Positions 1 through 9,560 are shown, counted from the first letter of the stretch. The stretch is 43,908 nt of DNA from Bacteroides sp. (GCA_021203405.1 JAJQBG010000006.1:1-43908); one strand, 5' to 3'. The notes: a model not told the origin generated them from the sequence alone. Program-made: numbers and translations.

Positions 1-34
1 GATTATATTTGATGCTTTGTGAAGGTTCAGGAGA

Positions 35-58
35 AAGAGACTCTCTCTTCATTTTTTT
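35..58 (+). terminator. Possible weak intrinsic terminator
   Basis: AAGAGA and TCTCTT can pair around a 3-base loop, and a run of seven T follows two bases later. This would suit a plus-strand gene ending before the window. The stem is short and AT-rich, so the call is weak. The rest of 1-160 shows no gene. Confidence 0.25.
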
Positions 59-160
59 AATTTCATTTTATATCTATTCGTTTCCTGTTTAGATTTTCAC
101 GTTTTCAGGTATACAATCGCTCGGGATGGGCTAACGTACCTCAGTGACATGTGATGGATT

Positions 161-922
161 CTATAGGGCATTCAGCCCATAGCCCCACTCAACCAGCCAT
201 TTTTGTAGGTTCTTAGCCCAGAATTCTCCCAATTTAACGGAACCTTTCCGATTAGGGTGAAGGTAGTAGGTTTTCCCGGTAGGAGAAGTTTGTGCTGCGT
301 GGTATTCGAGGTAATTCTCTTTAAAGAATTCGAATGCCTCCTGATCGCCTTCATAAATATAGTCGGGATTTTCCTCGGCCAGGGATTTTATTTGTGGGAA
401 ATAGGATTGAAGCCGCTCCATGCCTTCCTACAAATAAGCCGCACCGGCATTTTGTGTATCAGGGCTATACCATATCGGATAATTCAGAATAATCTTACAG
501 CCCGGATAGCGTTGAAACAGACTGTCTGCCATTGTTTTGAGATTTTGTTTATACTCTTCGGCGGATACAGCCAAATTAATAGAACTATCGTTAGTTCCTA
601 ATTTGATGGAGAATACCAGAAGGGCATCTTTGTCTTTAAAACCATCGGCAGCTTCGATCACTTTATTATAGGTTCCGCCGGGAGGCTTGAAATATCCCGT
701 TGTATAACCGCTTATTCCACAATTAGCATACTCTACTATGTATCCCTGAGCCATCAGATATTCGGCGGCGGCTTTGGGCGGAGTGGGATCCTGATTACGG
801 GCTTCCGTTATACTGTTCCCAATATAGACAATATTTACTTTTCCTGAACACTGTTCTGCTTTCAGGAAGGTGTTTCCCCCTAAGCTGAATAGTAGTAGAA
901 TGAGAGAATACATTACTTTCAT
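161..922 (-). pseudogene. SGNH/GDSL hydrolase interrupted by an in-frame TAG
   Basis: This is a secreted SGNH-fold esterase or deacetylase, about 253 codons. The N-terminus is a signal peptide ending near FLKAEQ. GNSIT near residue 35 is the block I serine motif, GTNDS near residue 110 fits the block III Asn region, and LHPNRKG near residue 220 carries the block V catalytic histidine. A TAG at 428-430 splits the gene between AAYL and EGMERL. Both halves stay in the same frame, so this is a base substitution and not an indel. The downstream ORF (161-421) carries the histidine, so neither half alone has the full triad. It is the last gene of the first susC/susD locus, where such enzymes often remove acyl groups from glycans; the substrate is unknown. 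Premature stop, sequence error or readthrough all remain possible. Confidence 0.75.
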
Positions 923-969
923 GATACTTATTGTTTTTAAAAAGGTTTATGGTACGACGTTATTTCAGA

Positions 970-997
970 AAGAAGGTGCCTTCACAGGTACCTTCTT
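970..997 (-). terminator. Hairpin between the discoidin lipoprotein and SGNH genes
   Basis: AAGAAGGTGCC and GGTACCTTCTT form an 11-bp stem with one G-T wobble and a 6-base loop. On the minus strand it is followed only by TCTGAA, without a strong T tract. It may be a weak terminator or an RNA-stability element that lowers expression of the downstream SGNH gene. Confidence 0.4.
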
Positions 998-1043
998 CAG
1001 TGCAGTGAGTTTATTACTCATTAACCATCTTAACTAGTATGGC

Positions 1044-2130
1044 TTATTTTCTTCCCAGATAGAACTCGGTAATTTGTATCACTGAGTTATTATCTTTATC
1101 CCATTCATCAAAAATAATTTTTACATACCGGTAGGTAGATTCGGCCAGAGGCTGATCATCAATGGTCAGGAAACTTTGTGGCTCATACTGGATACTGATA
1201 CCCTGCGGATCAATAGGAGTATAATTCTCTCCGTCATTACTTCCGGAGAAAGAGAGTTTCCGTACCCGGAGCCCCAACTGGTCGTTCCGGTGAGACAGAC
1301 GGAAATAGTTGAAGGTCTTGGAGGCTCCCAGGTCAATAATAAATCCCCAGGGTACTCCTTCCGGAGGACCATCCGTATGACGGACAGGTTTCGGGATACT
1401 GATGAACGAGGTGATATCATCATCGATCAGGTTTGGGAAATCTGCCCCGGTAAAGCCGGTTTTGGGTGTAACTTCCATCTGCCACTCTTTTCTGTAAAAA
1501 TCAGGACTTACCGTAACAGGACAGGAAGCAGAGATATTCGTACCATCCATCGTCGTTACTGTGATAGTGGTAGTTCCGGCTTTTATTCCCCGTAATATAC
1601 CATCCTCGTTTACTGTAGCAATACCCGGATCTGAAGAGACAAAAGTTAGGGATTTATCCCAGACATCCGACGGGGTAAATACTACTTTGGTTACTATATC
1701 TACAGTTCCGTCTGTTTCTACTGTAATCCTCTTCAGAGAAGCCCAGATCTTCTGTCTTTATCTGATGATCTTTTACATATACTTTGTAGCTCTGCACTAC
1801 GCCGGAACCATCGGTAGCTCTCATGGTCAATATATCTTCGCCGGGAGATTTACCGGTGAGCAGACCATCGGCACTTACCTCCATGACTGCGTGATCGGCA
1901 TTCTCATAGGTAATGCTTTTATTCTCAGCATCTACCGGAAAGATCAACGGAATGAGTTGTAACACTTCATTATCCATAATCCTGAGAACCAGCTCATTCC
2001 CTTCGGGATCATACTGGGTTTGCAGCAGCGATATTTTTTCTACTTTCCCTGCTCCATCGTCTTTGCAGGATCCTGCCAGAAGACAGAAGGAGAGTAAAGA
2101 TAAGATCGTATAAATTACTCTGTTTTTCAT
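1044..2130 (-). pseudogene. Lipoprotein with Ig-like (Big2-type) repeats and a C-terminal F5/8C discoidin domain, frameshifted
   Basis: The start MKNRVIYT leads into a lipoprotein signal peptide ending at LLAGSC, so a surface lipoprotein is expected. Two Ig-like repeats of bacterial group 2 type follow (VEKISLLQ...VYVKDH, then RITVETDG...PVTVSPD), each with the typical phrase of a state that holds until replaced by a rule (SADGLLTGK, NEDGILRGI). The C-terminal part, from about KEWQMEV, resembles an F5/8 type C carbohydrate-binding domain (LIDDDITSFIS, FIIDLGASKTFNYFRLSHR, YRYVKIIFDEW). The ORF track shows two ORFs because the frame shifts near 1740. Dropping one base there joins TEDLG to SLKRITVE. 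It sits directly after susD, where SusE/F-like glycan-binding lipoproteins are usual. A role in holding substrate at the surface is inferred. Confidence 0.75.
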
Positions 2131-2163
2131 ATTCGTCGTTTTAAATAGGTTCCTGTTAAGTAA

Positions 2164-3960
2164 TTAATCAAAGGCCTGCCAGCCGGGATTCTGTACCAAC
2201 ATTTTGTTTTTATATATCTCGTTTTGTGGGATCGGCCACAGATAGTGCTGGAATTCATAGACCCGTTTTTCAAATACGGTACGCTGATAGAATTCAGGAC
2301 GGCCCGCATCTACGTTCATTCCCCAGAAGTCTCCCCCATCTGTTTCAATGGCTATTTTCCAACGTTTACAATCAAAGTAACGATGATTTTCAAAGCCAAG
2401 CTCTACTCTTCTTTCTGCCCGGATGAGTTGCCGGATAGCCTCCTGGGTAGAGGACTTCAGGAAAATATCTCCTTCATTGGTTCCGTACCCACGTAGACCT
2501 ACCCGCTCACGGATCTTGTTTACATAGAGAAGGATATCGGGATGGCCCGGATCGGACTCATTGAGTGCCTCGGCATAGTTCAGGTAGATCTCTCCCAGAC
2601 GGAAAATAAGGGCAGACCGGGAAGGCATTCTTCCATTCTTTACATCGGCAGCCGGATTACTGAATTTGCGCAACAGATAGCCGGTCTTTGAGAAGTTACG
2701 GGTACCTGCCACCTTACCGGTATTCCCGTTGTAATAGAGTTGACAGATTTCCGGATAAGCCGTAGCGACCCAACGGCTGTTATCGTAACAGATAGAGACA
2801 TAAAAACGGGGCTCTCTGTCTACATACATATTCCAGGTCCCGGCCAGGGCATATCCTTTGTCTTCACTGATAGTACCCGCTTCTTTATAATTGGGGTCTT
2901 TATCGACAAAGAGCTGATCGGTAATGGGCAAACCGGAGGCTGTGAAATAGGCATCTACGATATGCTGAGTGGGGTCCCAGCCGGACCATCCGCTGGCAAA
3001 ACGGGGAGAATTCCACTCGATGTTGTTATAGCCGGCTTCATTCCGGGCAAAGATCACTTCCCGGTTCCAATCTTCCAGAAAGAGATACTGGTAAGACTGA
3101 TACGGGTCATCATTGCGGGTGTAGAGAGAAAAACGATCAAAGTTGTCGATTATATATTTATTAGCGGCAGCGGCTTTGGCCCATTTATCCTTACTCCAGG
3201 TTTGATTAACCAGCTGTTCTCCATCGTGGTTTTTAAAGTCGACATAATCGGTATTTCCATTGAAGAGGTCGCTGGCCGCATAGAGCAGGAGCCGGGCCTG
3301 GATAGCCCGGGCTGCCGGAATGGTCATCCTGCCATAATCCAGGTCACTTATATACCATTCCAGGAGCCCTTCTTCGCAGGCCATATCCAACTCTTTCATG
3401 ATATAATCTACACATTCATCCACCGGACTCCGGGGAATGCTCATGGTAGTGAGGTCGGCATCAGCCGGAATTTCATCGTCTCCGTTGATAACGAAAGGAC
3501 CATACCAGCGGAAGAGAGCAAAATAGTAGAAGGCCCTGGGGGCTCGGGCTTCTGCCTTGTATTGGCTTTTCAGCCTATCCGAAAGTTCCGGATCCGGACA
3601 AGCTTCGACACGGTTGATAAAAATGGTAGCCGAACGGATGGCCTGATAAAAACTATTCCAGCTCTGGAAATAATCTTTGGAAGGGGTCAGACTCCCTGCA
3701 TTGATGTAATTGTCATGATTCTCTTCAAAGGTGATATCCATCTCGTCAGAGATAGCGGCTCTGTTATTATCCACCAGTTCACTGGGAATAGTCGAGTAGA
3801 CGGTGGCCAGATACCTCTCTACAGTAGACCTCTTACTGAAGACCTCTTCCAGAGAGAGAATATTATCCGGTACCTGATCCAGATAATCGGCACAGGAAAC
3901 AAAAAGCCCCGCTATCAGCAGCAATGATCCGTATAGTATATTATTCTTTTTCATATTCAT
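2164..3960 (-). CDS. SusD/RagB-family outer-membrane lipoprotein
   Basis: This is an intact 598-residue SusD-like protein. These are surface lipoproteins that sit as a lid on a SusC TonB-dependent transporter and bind glycan. The signal peptide ends in a lipobox at FVSCADYLD. The body has the family pattern: TPR-like helices with ARAPRAFYYFALFRWYG, RLLLYAASDLF, and the C-terminal LIRAERRVELGFENHRYFDCKRWK and YLWPIPQNEIYKNKMLVQNPGW. Start is ATG at 3960 (MNMKK), with a second ATG six bases on. It begins 7 bases after the upstream susC stop, so the two are probably co-transcribed. It is intact although its transporter partner has five lesions. The substrate cannot be read from the sequence. Confidence 0.93.
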   Translation of the reverse strand: MNMKKNNILYGSLLLIAGLFVSCADYLDQVPDNILSLEEVFSKRSTVERYLATVYSTIPSELVDNNRAAISDEMDITFEENHDNYINAGSLTPSKDYFQSWNSFYQAIRSATIFINRVEACPDPELSDRLKSQYKAEARAPRAFYYFALFRWYGPFVINGDDEIPADADLTTMSIPRSPVDECVDYIMKELDMACEEGLLEWYISDLDYGRMTIPAARAIQARLLLYAASDLFNGNTDYVDFKNHDGEQLVNQTWSKDKWAKAAAANKYIIDNFDRFSLYTRNDDPYQSYQYLFLEDWNREVIFARNEAGYNNIEWNSPRFASGWSGWDPTQHIVDAYFTASGLPITDQLFVDKDPNYKEAGTISEDKGYALAGTWNMYVDREPRFYVSICYDNSRWVATAYPEICQLYYNGNTGKVAGTRNFSKTGYLLRKFSNPAADVKNGRMPSRSALIFRLGEIYLNYAEALNESDPGHPDILLYVNKIRERVGLRGYGTNEGDIFLKSSTQEAIRQLIRAERRVELGFENHRYFDCKRWKIAIETDGGDFWGMNVDAGRPEFYQRTVFEKRVYEFQHYLWPIPQNEIYKNKMLVQNPGWQAFD

Positions 3961-3967
3961 GTTTTAT

Positions 3968-6900
3968 TTAAAATTGAAACGATAATCCCAGGCTATAGGT
4001 ACTTATATTGGGATACTTGGTTCCCGTGCCATCGCCCAGCTCCGGATCCCAGAGGTCAAAAGGAGAGATAGTAAAGACATTGTTAGCCAGCACGAAAATT
4101 CTGACATTGGACACCCCGGCTTTGGTAGTCCACTCCCGGGGGAAAGTGTATCCGAAGTCAATTGTTTTTAAACGGAGGTAACTTCCATTCCTGAGCCAGT
4201 GTGTGCTGGCTGCATAGTTCTGGTTGATGTTCCCCATAGCCAGGCGGGGATAGAACGCATCCTGGCGGGGATTCTCTTCCGTCCAGCGATCTTCAATATT
4301 GGAAAACACATTACCCCTGGCCAGTGAGTTAACAAAAGGAGCAAAGCTACTGCCATTGATCAGGATATTGCTTTTGGCTGCTCCCTGAAAAAAGGCCCCG
4401 ATACTGAAACCCTTCCAGGCGGCAGTGACTCCAAATCCATAGACAATCTGCGGAATATCGCTGTAACCGATCGCCATTTTGTCATAGTCGTCAATCACTC
4501 CATCGCCATTGAGGTCTCTGTACTTAAGGTCACCTGCCATGACCGGCTCTATCGTTTTGGCAACTTTGGGATCATTGATCTCCTCTTCAGTATAGAATCC
4601 ATCACAGATATAACCAAAACGTTGTCTGATGCGATGACCCCGGCTATCCATCCAGTCGTAAGGTTTGAAAGGAGAGTCATCTTCAATCACTTTATTCTGG
4701 TTATAGGTAAAATTTCCTTTGACAGAGAGGTCTACCTTACCGATCCGGTTGGAGTAGTCAACTGTCGCTTCAAACCCTTTGTTCTCTGTAATCCCCAGGT
4801 TTCCTACCACACCGGCACGCAGGCCGATGGATCCGGGCACAGAGGCACGGTTCAGGAAAATACCCTCCCGGCGTTCTTTAAAAATATCCAGCGCTACACT
4901 CAAACTACTATCGAGGAATTCCATATCTACTCCCAGGTTCGTTTTGGTAGAAGTCTCCCAGGATACATCGACTCCGTATTTTGTTACATCTACTCCCGTA
5001 TAGGCATTATTCCGGTCTTTACCAAATGTGTAAGAGCCTGTATTTCCCATTTCATCCAGGTAAGCAAACCGTATTTCGTCGTCGCCAATCTTGATATTGC
5101 TGTTGCCTACTTTTCCGTAAGAGGCCCGGATCTTGAAAAGTTGTACATACTTCCGGACAGGTTCAAAAAATGTTTCATTGGAAAGGATCCATCCCAGACC
5201 GTAAGAGGGAAAAAACCAAATCGCTTATCCGGATGGAACTGCTCGGCCCCGTTATAACCGAAGTTAAACTCGGCCAGGTAGAGATCCCGGAAGCTATAGG
5301 TAGTACGTCCTGCAATACCCAGACTCCGGTAAGGGAACGATTCGATCAGATTCCCGGCTTTCATGTTGGAACGATCGCTCTGGTTATAAAGCAACAACCC
5401 TGTTACACTATGATCTTCGGCAAAAGTACGGTTATAGTTCAGCGAGGCTTCCAGGTAGTATTTTCTTTCCAGCACATCCGTGTTGCGGCTATAGGTCAAA
5501 GAGTTACTTTGGGTAGCTCCTTGTTGTTCCAGGACCAGTTCCCCTTATTCATCCCGGTTGTAAGCCCAGTATTGGGTGTAAAATCCTTCCCGGCCCAGAT
5601 AGGTTTTGTTCTCGGTATCATAGGCAAACATTCCTGTCAGCGACAATCCTTTGGTGATAAAGTCAAGCTGCTGTGTCAGGTGAAGATCAGCCATCACTTT
5701 GGATTGATTGTACGATTTATAACCCTTTTAGTCAGATAGGCCCAGGGATTGACCAAACCTCCACCGGTAGAGATAAAAGGAACCTCACCTTCCGGATAGA
5801 TAACAGGCATCTGGGTAGCTGGCATGTTGTAAACTAACTCGAACATATCCTTCGCTTCTACCCACGGATAGTTACGGTCGCTCATATTCCCCTTGATATT
5901 CAACTTCATCTGGGTAGTTGAAGTGACATCCATAGTGAGGCTGGAGTTAAAATTATAACGGGTATTGCGTTGGTTGGAGTCGAAAGTAGCATTCTTATCT
6001 GTTTTGAAAAGTCCTGTCTCCTGGTAGAAAGAGAGGGAAACATAGTACTGCACATGTTCCGAACCTCCGTTCACATTGACAGAAGCACGACGGGTATGGC
6101 CCATTTTTTTGTAAATCTCATTGTGCCAGTCTACGTTGGGATAGAGATAAGGATCATCTCCTACCATTGTCCGATAGATATGTTCATCAGAAAAGACCTG
6201 CGAACCTCCGCGGGTCATAGAAGCTTCATTAGCCGCGTGCATATAAGCAATACCATCTGCCAGTTTGGGTAACTGGGTAAAACGGGTGACTCCTTCATTA
6301 TACTCTACATTGATGCGGGGCTTACCTACCTACCTGTTCTTAGTGGTTACAATAACCACCCCATTCGCTCCCCGTACTCCATATACAGCGGTTGCCGAAG
6401 CATCTTTCAAAACGCTGAAGGTTTCAATGTCTTCCGGATTCAGGTCAGCGAACGAGCGTTCTACCCCATCCACCAATACCAGCGGACTGCTCCCTGTCAT
6501 GGTAGCAATACCACGCACCCAGATACTGGCATCTTCCCGACCCGGTTCGCCGCTTCGCTGGACACCTACAATACCCGAAACGCGTCCGGCCAGTACGGTA
6601 GTAAGGTTACTCACCGGTTGTTTGAGGTCAGAAATTACTTTGATCCCCGATTGGGAACCGATACTGGTAATTTTCTTCTGGGTACCGTATCCCAACAACC
6701 AGTTCATCCAGTTCTTTGGAGTTTTCAGTCAGTTCGATCAGCATAGGGGCTGTACCTTTTACTTCGACTTCTGTGGGCAGATAGCCCAGGTAAGCAACAA
6801 CCAGTACAGAGCCTACATCAGCTGTCAGCGTAAAATTACCGTCAAAATCGGTAATGGTACCAATGGTAGTTCCTTTAATAAGGACATTTGCTCCAATGAT

Positions 6901-7026
6901 CTCTTCTTTGCCGGTATCTACGATTTTTCCCTTCACCTGAATTCGTTCCTGTGCCGGCAAAAATCCTATACCTACTAAAAGGAAGAGGATAAAAGAAATG
7001 CTTTTCAGTTTAACAGTAGTATTCAT
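3968..7026 (-). pseudogene. SusC/RagA-family TonB-dependent transporter with multiple lesions
   Basis: When repaired this is a SusC homologue of about 1019 residues, the usual length. It has a signal peptide (MNTTVKLKS...LPAQ), a carboxypeptidase-regulatory-like domain (VKGKIVDTGKEEIIGANVLIKG), the DELVV/GYGTQKK junction, a plug (LAGRVSGIVGVQ, LVLVDGVER, VLKDASATAVYGVRGANGVVIVTTK) and a barrel ending in SLGLSFQF. I read five lesions: a frameshift at 6691-6693, an in-frame TAG at 6330-6332, a frameshift at 5726-5729, an in-frame TAA at 5545-5547, and a frameshift in the A6/G3 stretch at 5207-5215. Start chosen at ATG 7026; the track start at 7065 is a TTG further upstream. It would import the glycan captured by the downstream SusD. 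With this many lesions a functional protein is unlikely if the sequence is right. Confidence 0.85.
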
Positions 7027-7189
7027 AAATTTTAAGATAACATTAATTCGGTCTATGTTTTTCAATCAGATCTTATCCGTGGGAGTATTCCGCTCCGGAA
7101 ATAATTTCCCGTTTCTACGGGGTTAGCTTGTGTTACTTTTCATAATAAGTTAAAGAATAAGTAAAAGTATTCATGAAATAATCCAGTAG

Positions 7190-7197
7190 CAAAAGTA
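7190..7197 (-). promoter_or_regulatory. Putative -7 element of the first susC locus
   Basis: On the minus strand the sequence TACTTTTG matches the Bacteroidetes -7 consensus TAnnTTTG. It lies about 165 bases before the susC start, leaving a long leader. I see no clear -33 TTTG at the expected spacing. Confidence 0.4.
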
Positions 7198-7219
7198 AAA
7201 TATACCTTTTTAGAAAAAC

Positions 7220-7272
7220 GTACGCTAAAAAGACAATTTTGTACGCTGGAAGGCCATGGCAGGCAAGCGTAC
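7220..7272. repeat. Three GTACGCT copies upstream of the first susC (candidate operator)
   Basis: GTACGCT occurs at 7220-7226 and 7241-7247, starts 21 bases apart (two helical turns), and its reverse complement AGCGTAC at 7266-7272. They lie just upstream of the putative susC -7 element at 7190-7197. The spacing suits a dimeric regulator bound to one face of DNA. No matching regulator gene lies beside the locus. Function is inference. Confidence 0.4.
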
Positions 7273-7342
7273 TTTATTGGCAGGAATAGATACTTATAAC
7301 AAGAAGTATCTAACTATTCCCCGTTTTAGGGGAATGAAAAGA

Positions 7343-7377
7343 GGTAAAAAAAAGAAGAGCACTTTCGTACTCTTCTT
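7343..7377 (-). terminator. Intrinsic terminator of the HAD hydrolase gene
   Basis: AAGAAGAG and CTCTTCTT form an 8-bp stem, extended by two pairs past a mismatch, with a small loop. On the minus strand it is followed by a run of eight T. It sits 14 bases after the HAD stop codon. The rest of the 365-base gap between the HAD stop and the susC start holds the promoter and GTACGCT repeats, plus an unassigned GATACTT/AAGTATC inverted repeat at 7289-7310. Confidence 0.75.
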
Positions 7378-7391
7378 CCTATGTTATTTTA

Positions 7392-8018
7392 TTATCCTTT
7401 TAATACCGCTTCAAATTTCAACCGCCAGTCTTCTCCGTTCTCCGGTTGAAAAGTATGGAACCCGATCTCCTTTCCCATTTTTATATTGGCTGCTCCATCA
7501 TCCACAAAGAGAATCTCAGCAGGATCAATATCGGCATCTTTTATCAGATGATCAAAGATCTCCCGGTCGGGTTTAGTAGTCTTTAGTTCATACGAGGTAT
7601 AGATCTTATCCACATAATGATCCAGCGGTTTACCCGCAGCGGTAAATTCGTTGCTACGTACCCAGCTCATCACAAACGGATTGGTATTACTCAGTATATA
7701 GAGTTTATAACGCTTTTTAAGTTCAAACAGATAATCCAGACGATATTGGGGTACATCCGCAAAGAAAGCCAGCCATCCGGCTTTAGCCTCCTCAAAAGTA
7801 ATGGTACGGTGACAAAGTTTTCCCAACTCAGCACAGAACTCTTCCGGAGTGATCCTTCCGTCTTCAATTTGCAGGAAAATCCCTTTCTGATGATACTGAT
7901 CCAGTATCTCTTCCGCATTCTCCATTCCCATAGAACGAAAGGCACGTACCGCATTGTCGCGGTTCAGGTCGGCAATGACTCCTCCAAAATCGAATATAAT
8001 ATTTTTAATTGCTGTCAT
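7392..8018 (-). CDS. HAD-superfamily hydrolase (phosphatase-like, subfamily IA type)
   Basis: This 208-residue cytoplasmic hydrolase belongs to the haloacid-dehalogenase superfamily. IIFDFGGVIADLNR at the N-terminus is motif I, though the usual second Asp appears as Gly, as in YihX-type members. LSNTN is motif II, TKPDREIF supplies the motif III lysine, and FVDDGAANI is motif IV. An alpha-helical cap lies between motifs I and II. Family members remove phosphate from sugar phosphates or similar small molecules; the substrate is not visible here. ATG at 8018 places motif I next to the N-terminus as usual and leaves about a dozen bases after the predicted transcription start; the track start at 8039 is too close to the promoter. 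A terminator follows the gene. Confidence 0.88.
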   Translation of the reverse strand: MTAIKNIIFDFGGVIADLNRDNAVRAFRSMGMENAEEILDQYHQKGIFLQIEDGRITPEEFCAELGKLCHRTITFEEAKAGWLAFFADVPQYRLDYLFELKKRYKLYILSNTNPFVMSWVRSNEFTAAGKPLDHYVDKIYTSYELKTTKPDREIFDHLIKDADIDPAEILFVDDGAANIKMGKEIGFHTFQPENGEDWRLKFEAVLKG

Positions 8019-8036
8019 ATCGTGTTTAATTGAACG

Positions 8037-8044
8037 CAAAGATA
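8037..8044 (-). promoter_or_regulatory. Putative -7 element for the HAD gene
   Basis: The minus strand reads TATCTTTG, an exact TAnnTTTG match. It predicts a transcript start near 8030, shortly before the ATG at 8018. No clear -33 box is seen. Confidence 0.55.
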
Positions 8045-8074
8045 GAACAAAAGTTTCAAAGATAATTTACTAAA

Positions 8075-8599
8075 TTACCCTTTGTGGGTAAGTTTCTTTA
8101 ATAAACGGGTGGCACTGAAAGAGTAACGGTGGAAAATAAAGATAGGAAGAGCAGCTCCTACTACTAAAGCAAAAAGTACAAAGATAGCCGTAGTACCATT
8201 CCGGAAGAACCCGATAAGGTACTCCATAGAAGCGACTTCATCGGTAGTACGCATAAAGTTAGAGAGAGCCAGAATACTCTTATAAAAATACATGCCCGGT
8301 ATCATAGGCAAAAGCGAAGGAAAAGCAAAGACCTCTGCCGGGCAATGAATATAGCGTGCAAACGGAATAGCGATCATTCCGATGGAAAAAGCAGCCAGAA
8401 AAGAGGCAGTAGCAATATCCATGGTAAAGAGTTCCGTATGGATCAGGAAAAACCGGAATCCATGCCCCACAGCCGCCAGAAAAGCAGCTACCGGTATAGC
8501 ATTGCGGGTCGGATTGGAAATAAGGGCAAACCCTATCGCAGCGATGGCCGCAAAAAAACCATCGTACAGAATAGCTGTCAGAAATTCAATCGTTATCAT
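8075..8599 (-). CDS. ThrE-type threonine/serine exporter, C-terminal domain subunit (DUF3815)
   Basis: This 174-residue membrane protein has about five hydrophobic segments (FLTAILYDGFFAAIAAIGFALIS, AIPVAAFLAAVGHGFRFFLI, and AIFVLFALVVGAALPIFIF among them). It contains the family signature FAFPSLLPMIPGMYFYKS. In ThrE-family exporters the second half can be a separate protein that works with a DUF1212 partner, and that partner is the gene just upstream. The start at 8599 (MITIEFL) overlaps the upstream stop in an ATGA arrangement, which implies coupled translation. The track start at 8668 adds residues that overlap the upstream gene and do not look like this family. Export of threonine or serine is inferred from the family. 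Confidence 0.82.
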   Translation of the reverse strand: MITIEFLTAILYDGFFAAIAAIGFALISNPTRNAIPVAAFLAAVGHGFRFFLIHTELFTMDIATASFLAAFSIGMIAIPFARYIHCPAEVFAFPSLLPMIPGMYFYKSILALSNFMRTTDEVASMEYLIGFFRNGTTAIFVLFALVVGAALPIFIFHRYSFSATRLLKKLTHKG

Positions 8600-9369
8600 A
8601 GTGTACTGATCCCCGTTAATAAGAAAGTAATCGAAAGCCCAATCGCTATACATATAATTAAAAGACAAGCATTGATAAAACGGGAAGTTCCCACCAATAC
8701 ATGTCCGTCAATCACATCCATGATCGAATTGATCAGAGGTACACCCGGTATCAGGTAAAGTACACTGGTACCTACTGCCACTTCCGGTGTATCTCCCCAT
8801 CCAAACAGGTAAGCACTACTGGCGATCAGAGAAGCGGTAAAAGAAGAGAGTATAAAAACAGCCAGATGATTCCAGTGTCTCTCCATCATAACCGTACGCA
8901 GGTAAAATCCGCACAAAGTAGCAACAAAGACAATTCCCATGGAGATAAAGTCTCCCATAAAGAGACGGCAGAAAGCAGCATTGGCAAATGCCACCATCCA
9001 TATTACCAGCCATTTATTCTCCCGGGGACGACTGATAACCTCCTGAAACCGGGTTTGAAGTTCGTCCAGCGATAAGTGTTCGTCATACGCCTGCCAGCTA
9101 AGGGCACTTAACCGGGAATTGATGGCAAAGTTAAGCGCGAGCGGTTTTACCTGTACCACCCGGCTATACGAATGAGTATGGTCTACATCGTGCAGGGTCA
9201 TAATAATGGTTTTCTGAAAAATGGTGACTTCACACTGATAACCGAAGGATTCGGCAATACGGTAAATGTTGCGCAGAATACGGGAGGTCTGTACCCCCAC
9301 CGCCATCAGGCAGGTTGCGTATTCGGCCAGGAACCGGGAAAGTTCCTTTAATTCATTATGGATCTCCAT
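8596..9369 (-). CDS. ThrE-type threonine/serine exporter, N-terminal domain subunit (DUF1212)
   Basis: This 257-residue protein has a soluble N-terminal part (MEIHNELKELSRFLAEYATCLMAVGVQTSRI) followed by membrane segments, including WLVIWMVAFANAAFCRLFM and HLAVFILSSFTASLIASSAYLFGW. GTSVLYLIPGVPLINSIMDVIDG near the end is the family's conserved loop. The DUF1212 half of ThrE carries the predicted hydrolase-like region and part of the channel. I start it at ATG 9369. The extra 65 residues in the track run back through the promoter and include nothing typical of the family. It overlaps its partner by 4 bases. Confidence 0.83.
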   Translation of the reverse strand: MEIHNELKELSRFLAEYATCLMAVGVQTSRILRNIYRIAESFGYQCEVTIFQKTIIMTLHDVDHTHSYSRVVQVKPLALNFAINSRLSALSWQAYDEHLSLDELQTRFQEVISRPRENKWLVIWMVAFANAAFCRLFMGDFISMGIVFVATLCGFYLRTVMMERHWNHLAVFILSSFTASLIASSAYLFGWGDTPEVAVGTSVLYLIPGVPLINSIMDVIDGHVLVGTSRFINACLLIICIAIGLSITFLLTGISTL

Positions 9370-9406
9370 ATTGTATCGTACAGATAACGTTTTTCTTTTC
9401 CGGGTG

Positions 9407-9414
9407 CAAAGGTA
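9407..9414 (-). promoter_or_regulatory. Putative -7 element for the ThrE-type operon
   Basis: The minus strand reads TACCTTTG, matching TAnnTTTG, about 38 bases before the ATG at 9369. A TTTTG lies 15 bases further upstream, nearer than the usual spacing. Confidence 0.5.
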
Positions 9415-9552
9415 TATAAAATAGAAGCGCAAAAGGAAAAAGCCGTGCGAATAATTTTCACCTGTAATGATTAAAATCCTGTTTCCGGTATTTATCGGGT
9501 ACCCGGATAGTAAGTATATCCCTTTACGCTTGTTTTCTTCTCTATCTTTACG

Positions 9553-9560
9553 TACCTTTG
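9553..9560 (+). promoter_or_regulatory. Putative -7 element driving the small ORF and ECF sigma gene
   Basis: TACCTTTG matches TAnnTTTG. The predicted transcript start near 9567 lies about 16 bases before the ATG at 9583. It is divergent from the ThrE promoter at 9407-9414. Confidence 0.5.

Noticed and set aside
2740-3927. 395-codon plus-strand ORF
   Set aside because: It is antisense to the intact susD gene, has no recognisable domain or promoter, and reads as the mirror of SusD codons.
6323-6334. ACCT x3 tandem repeat at the TAG stop of susC as the cause of the break
   Set aside because: Removing a repeat unit shifts the frame instead of restoring it, so a simple repeat expansion does not explain the stop.
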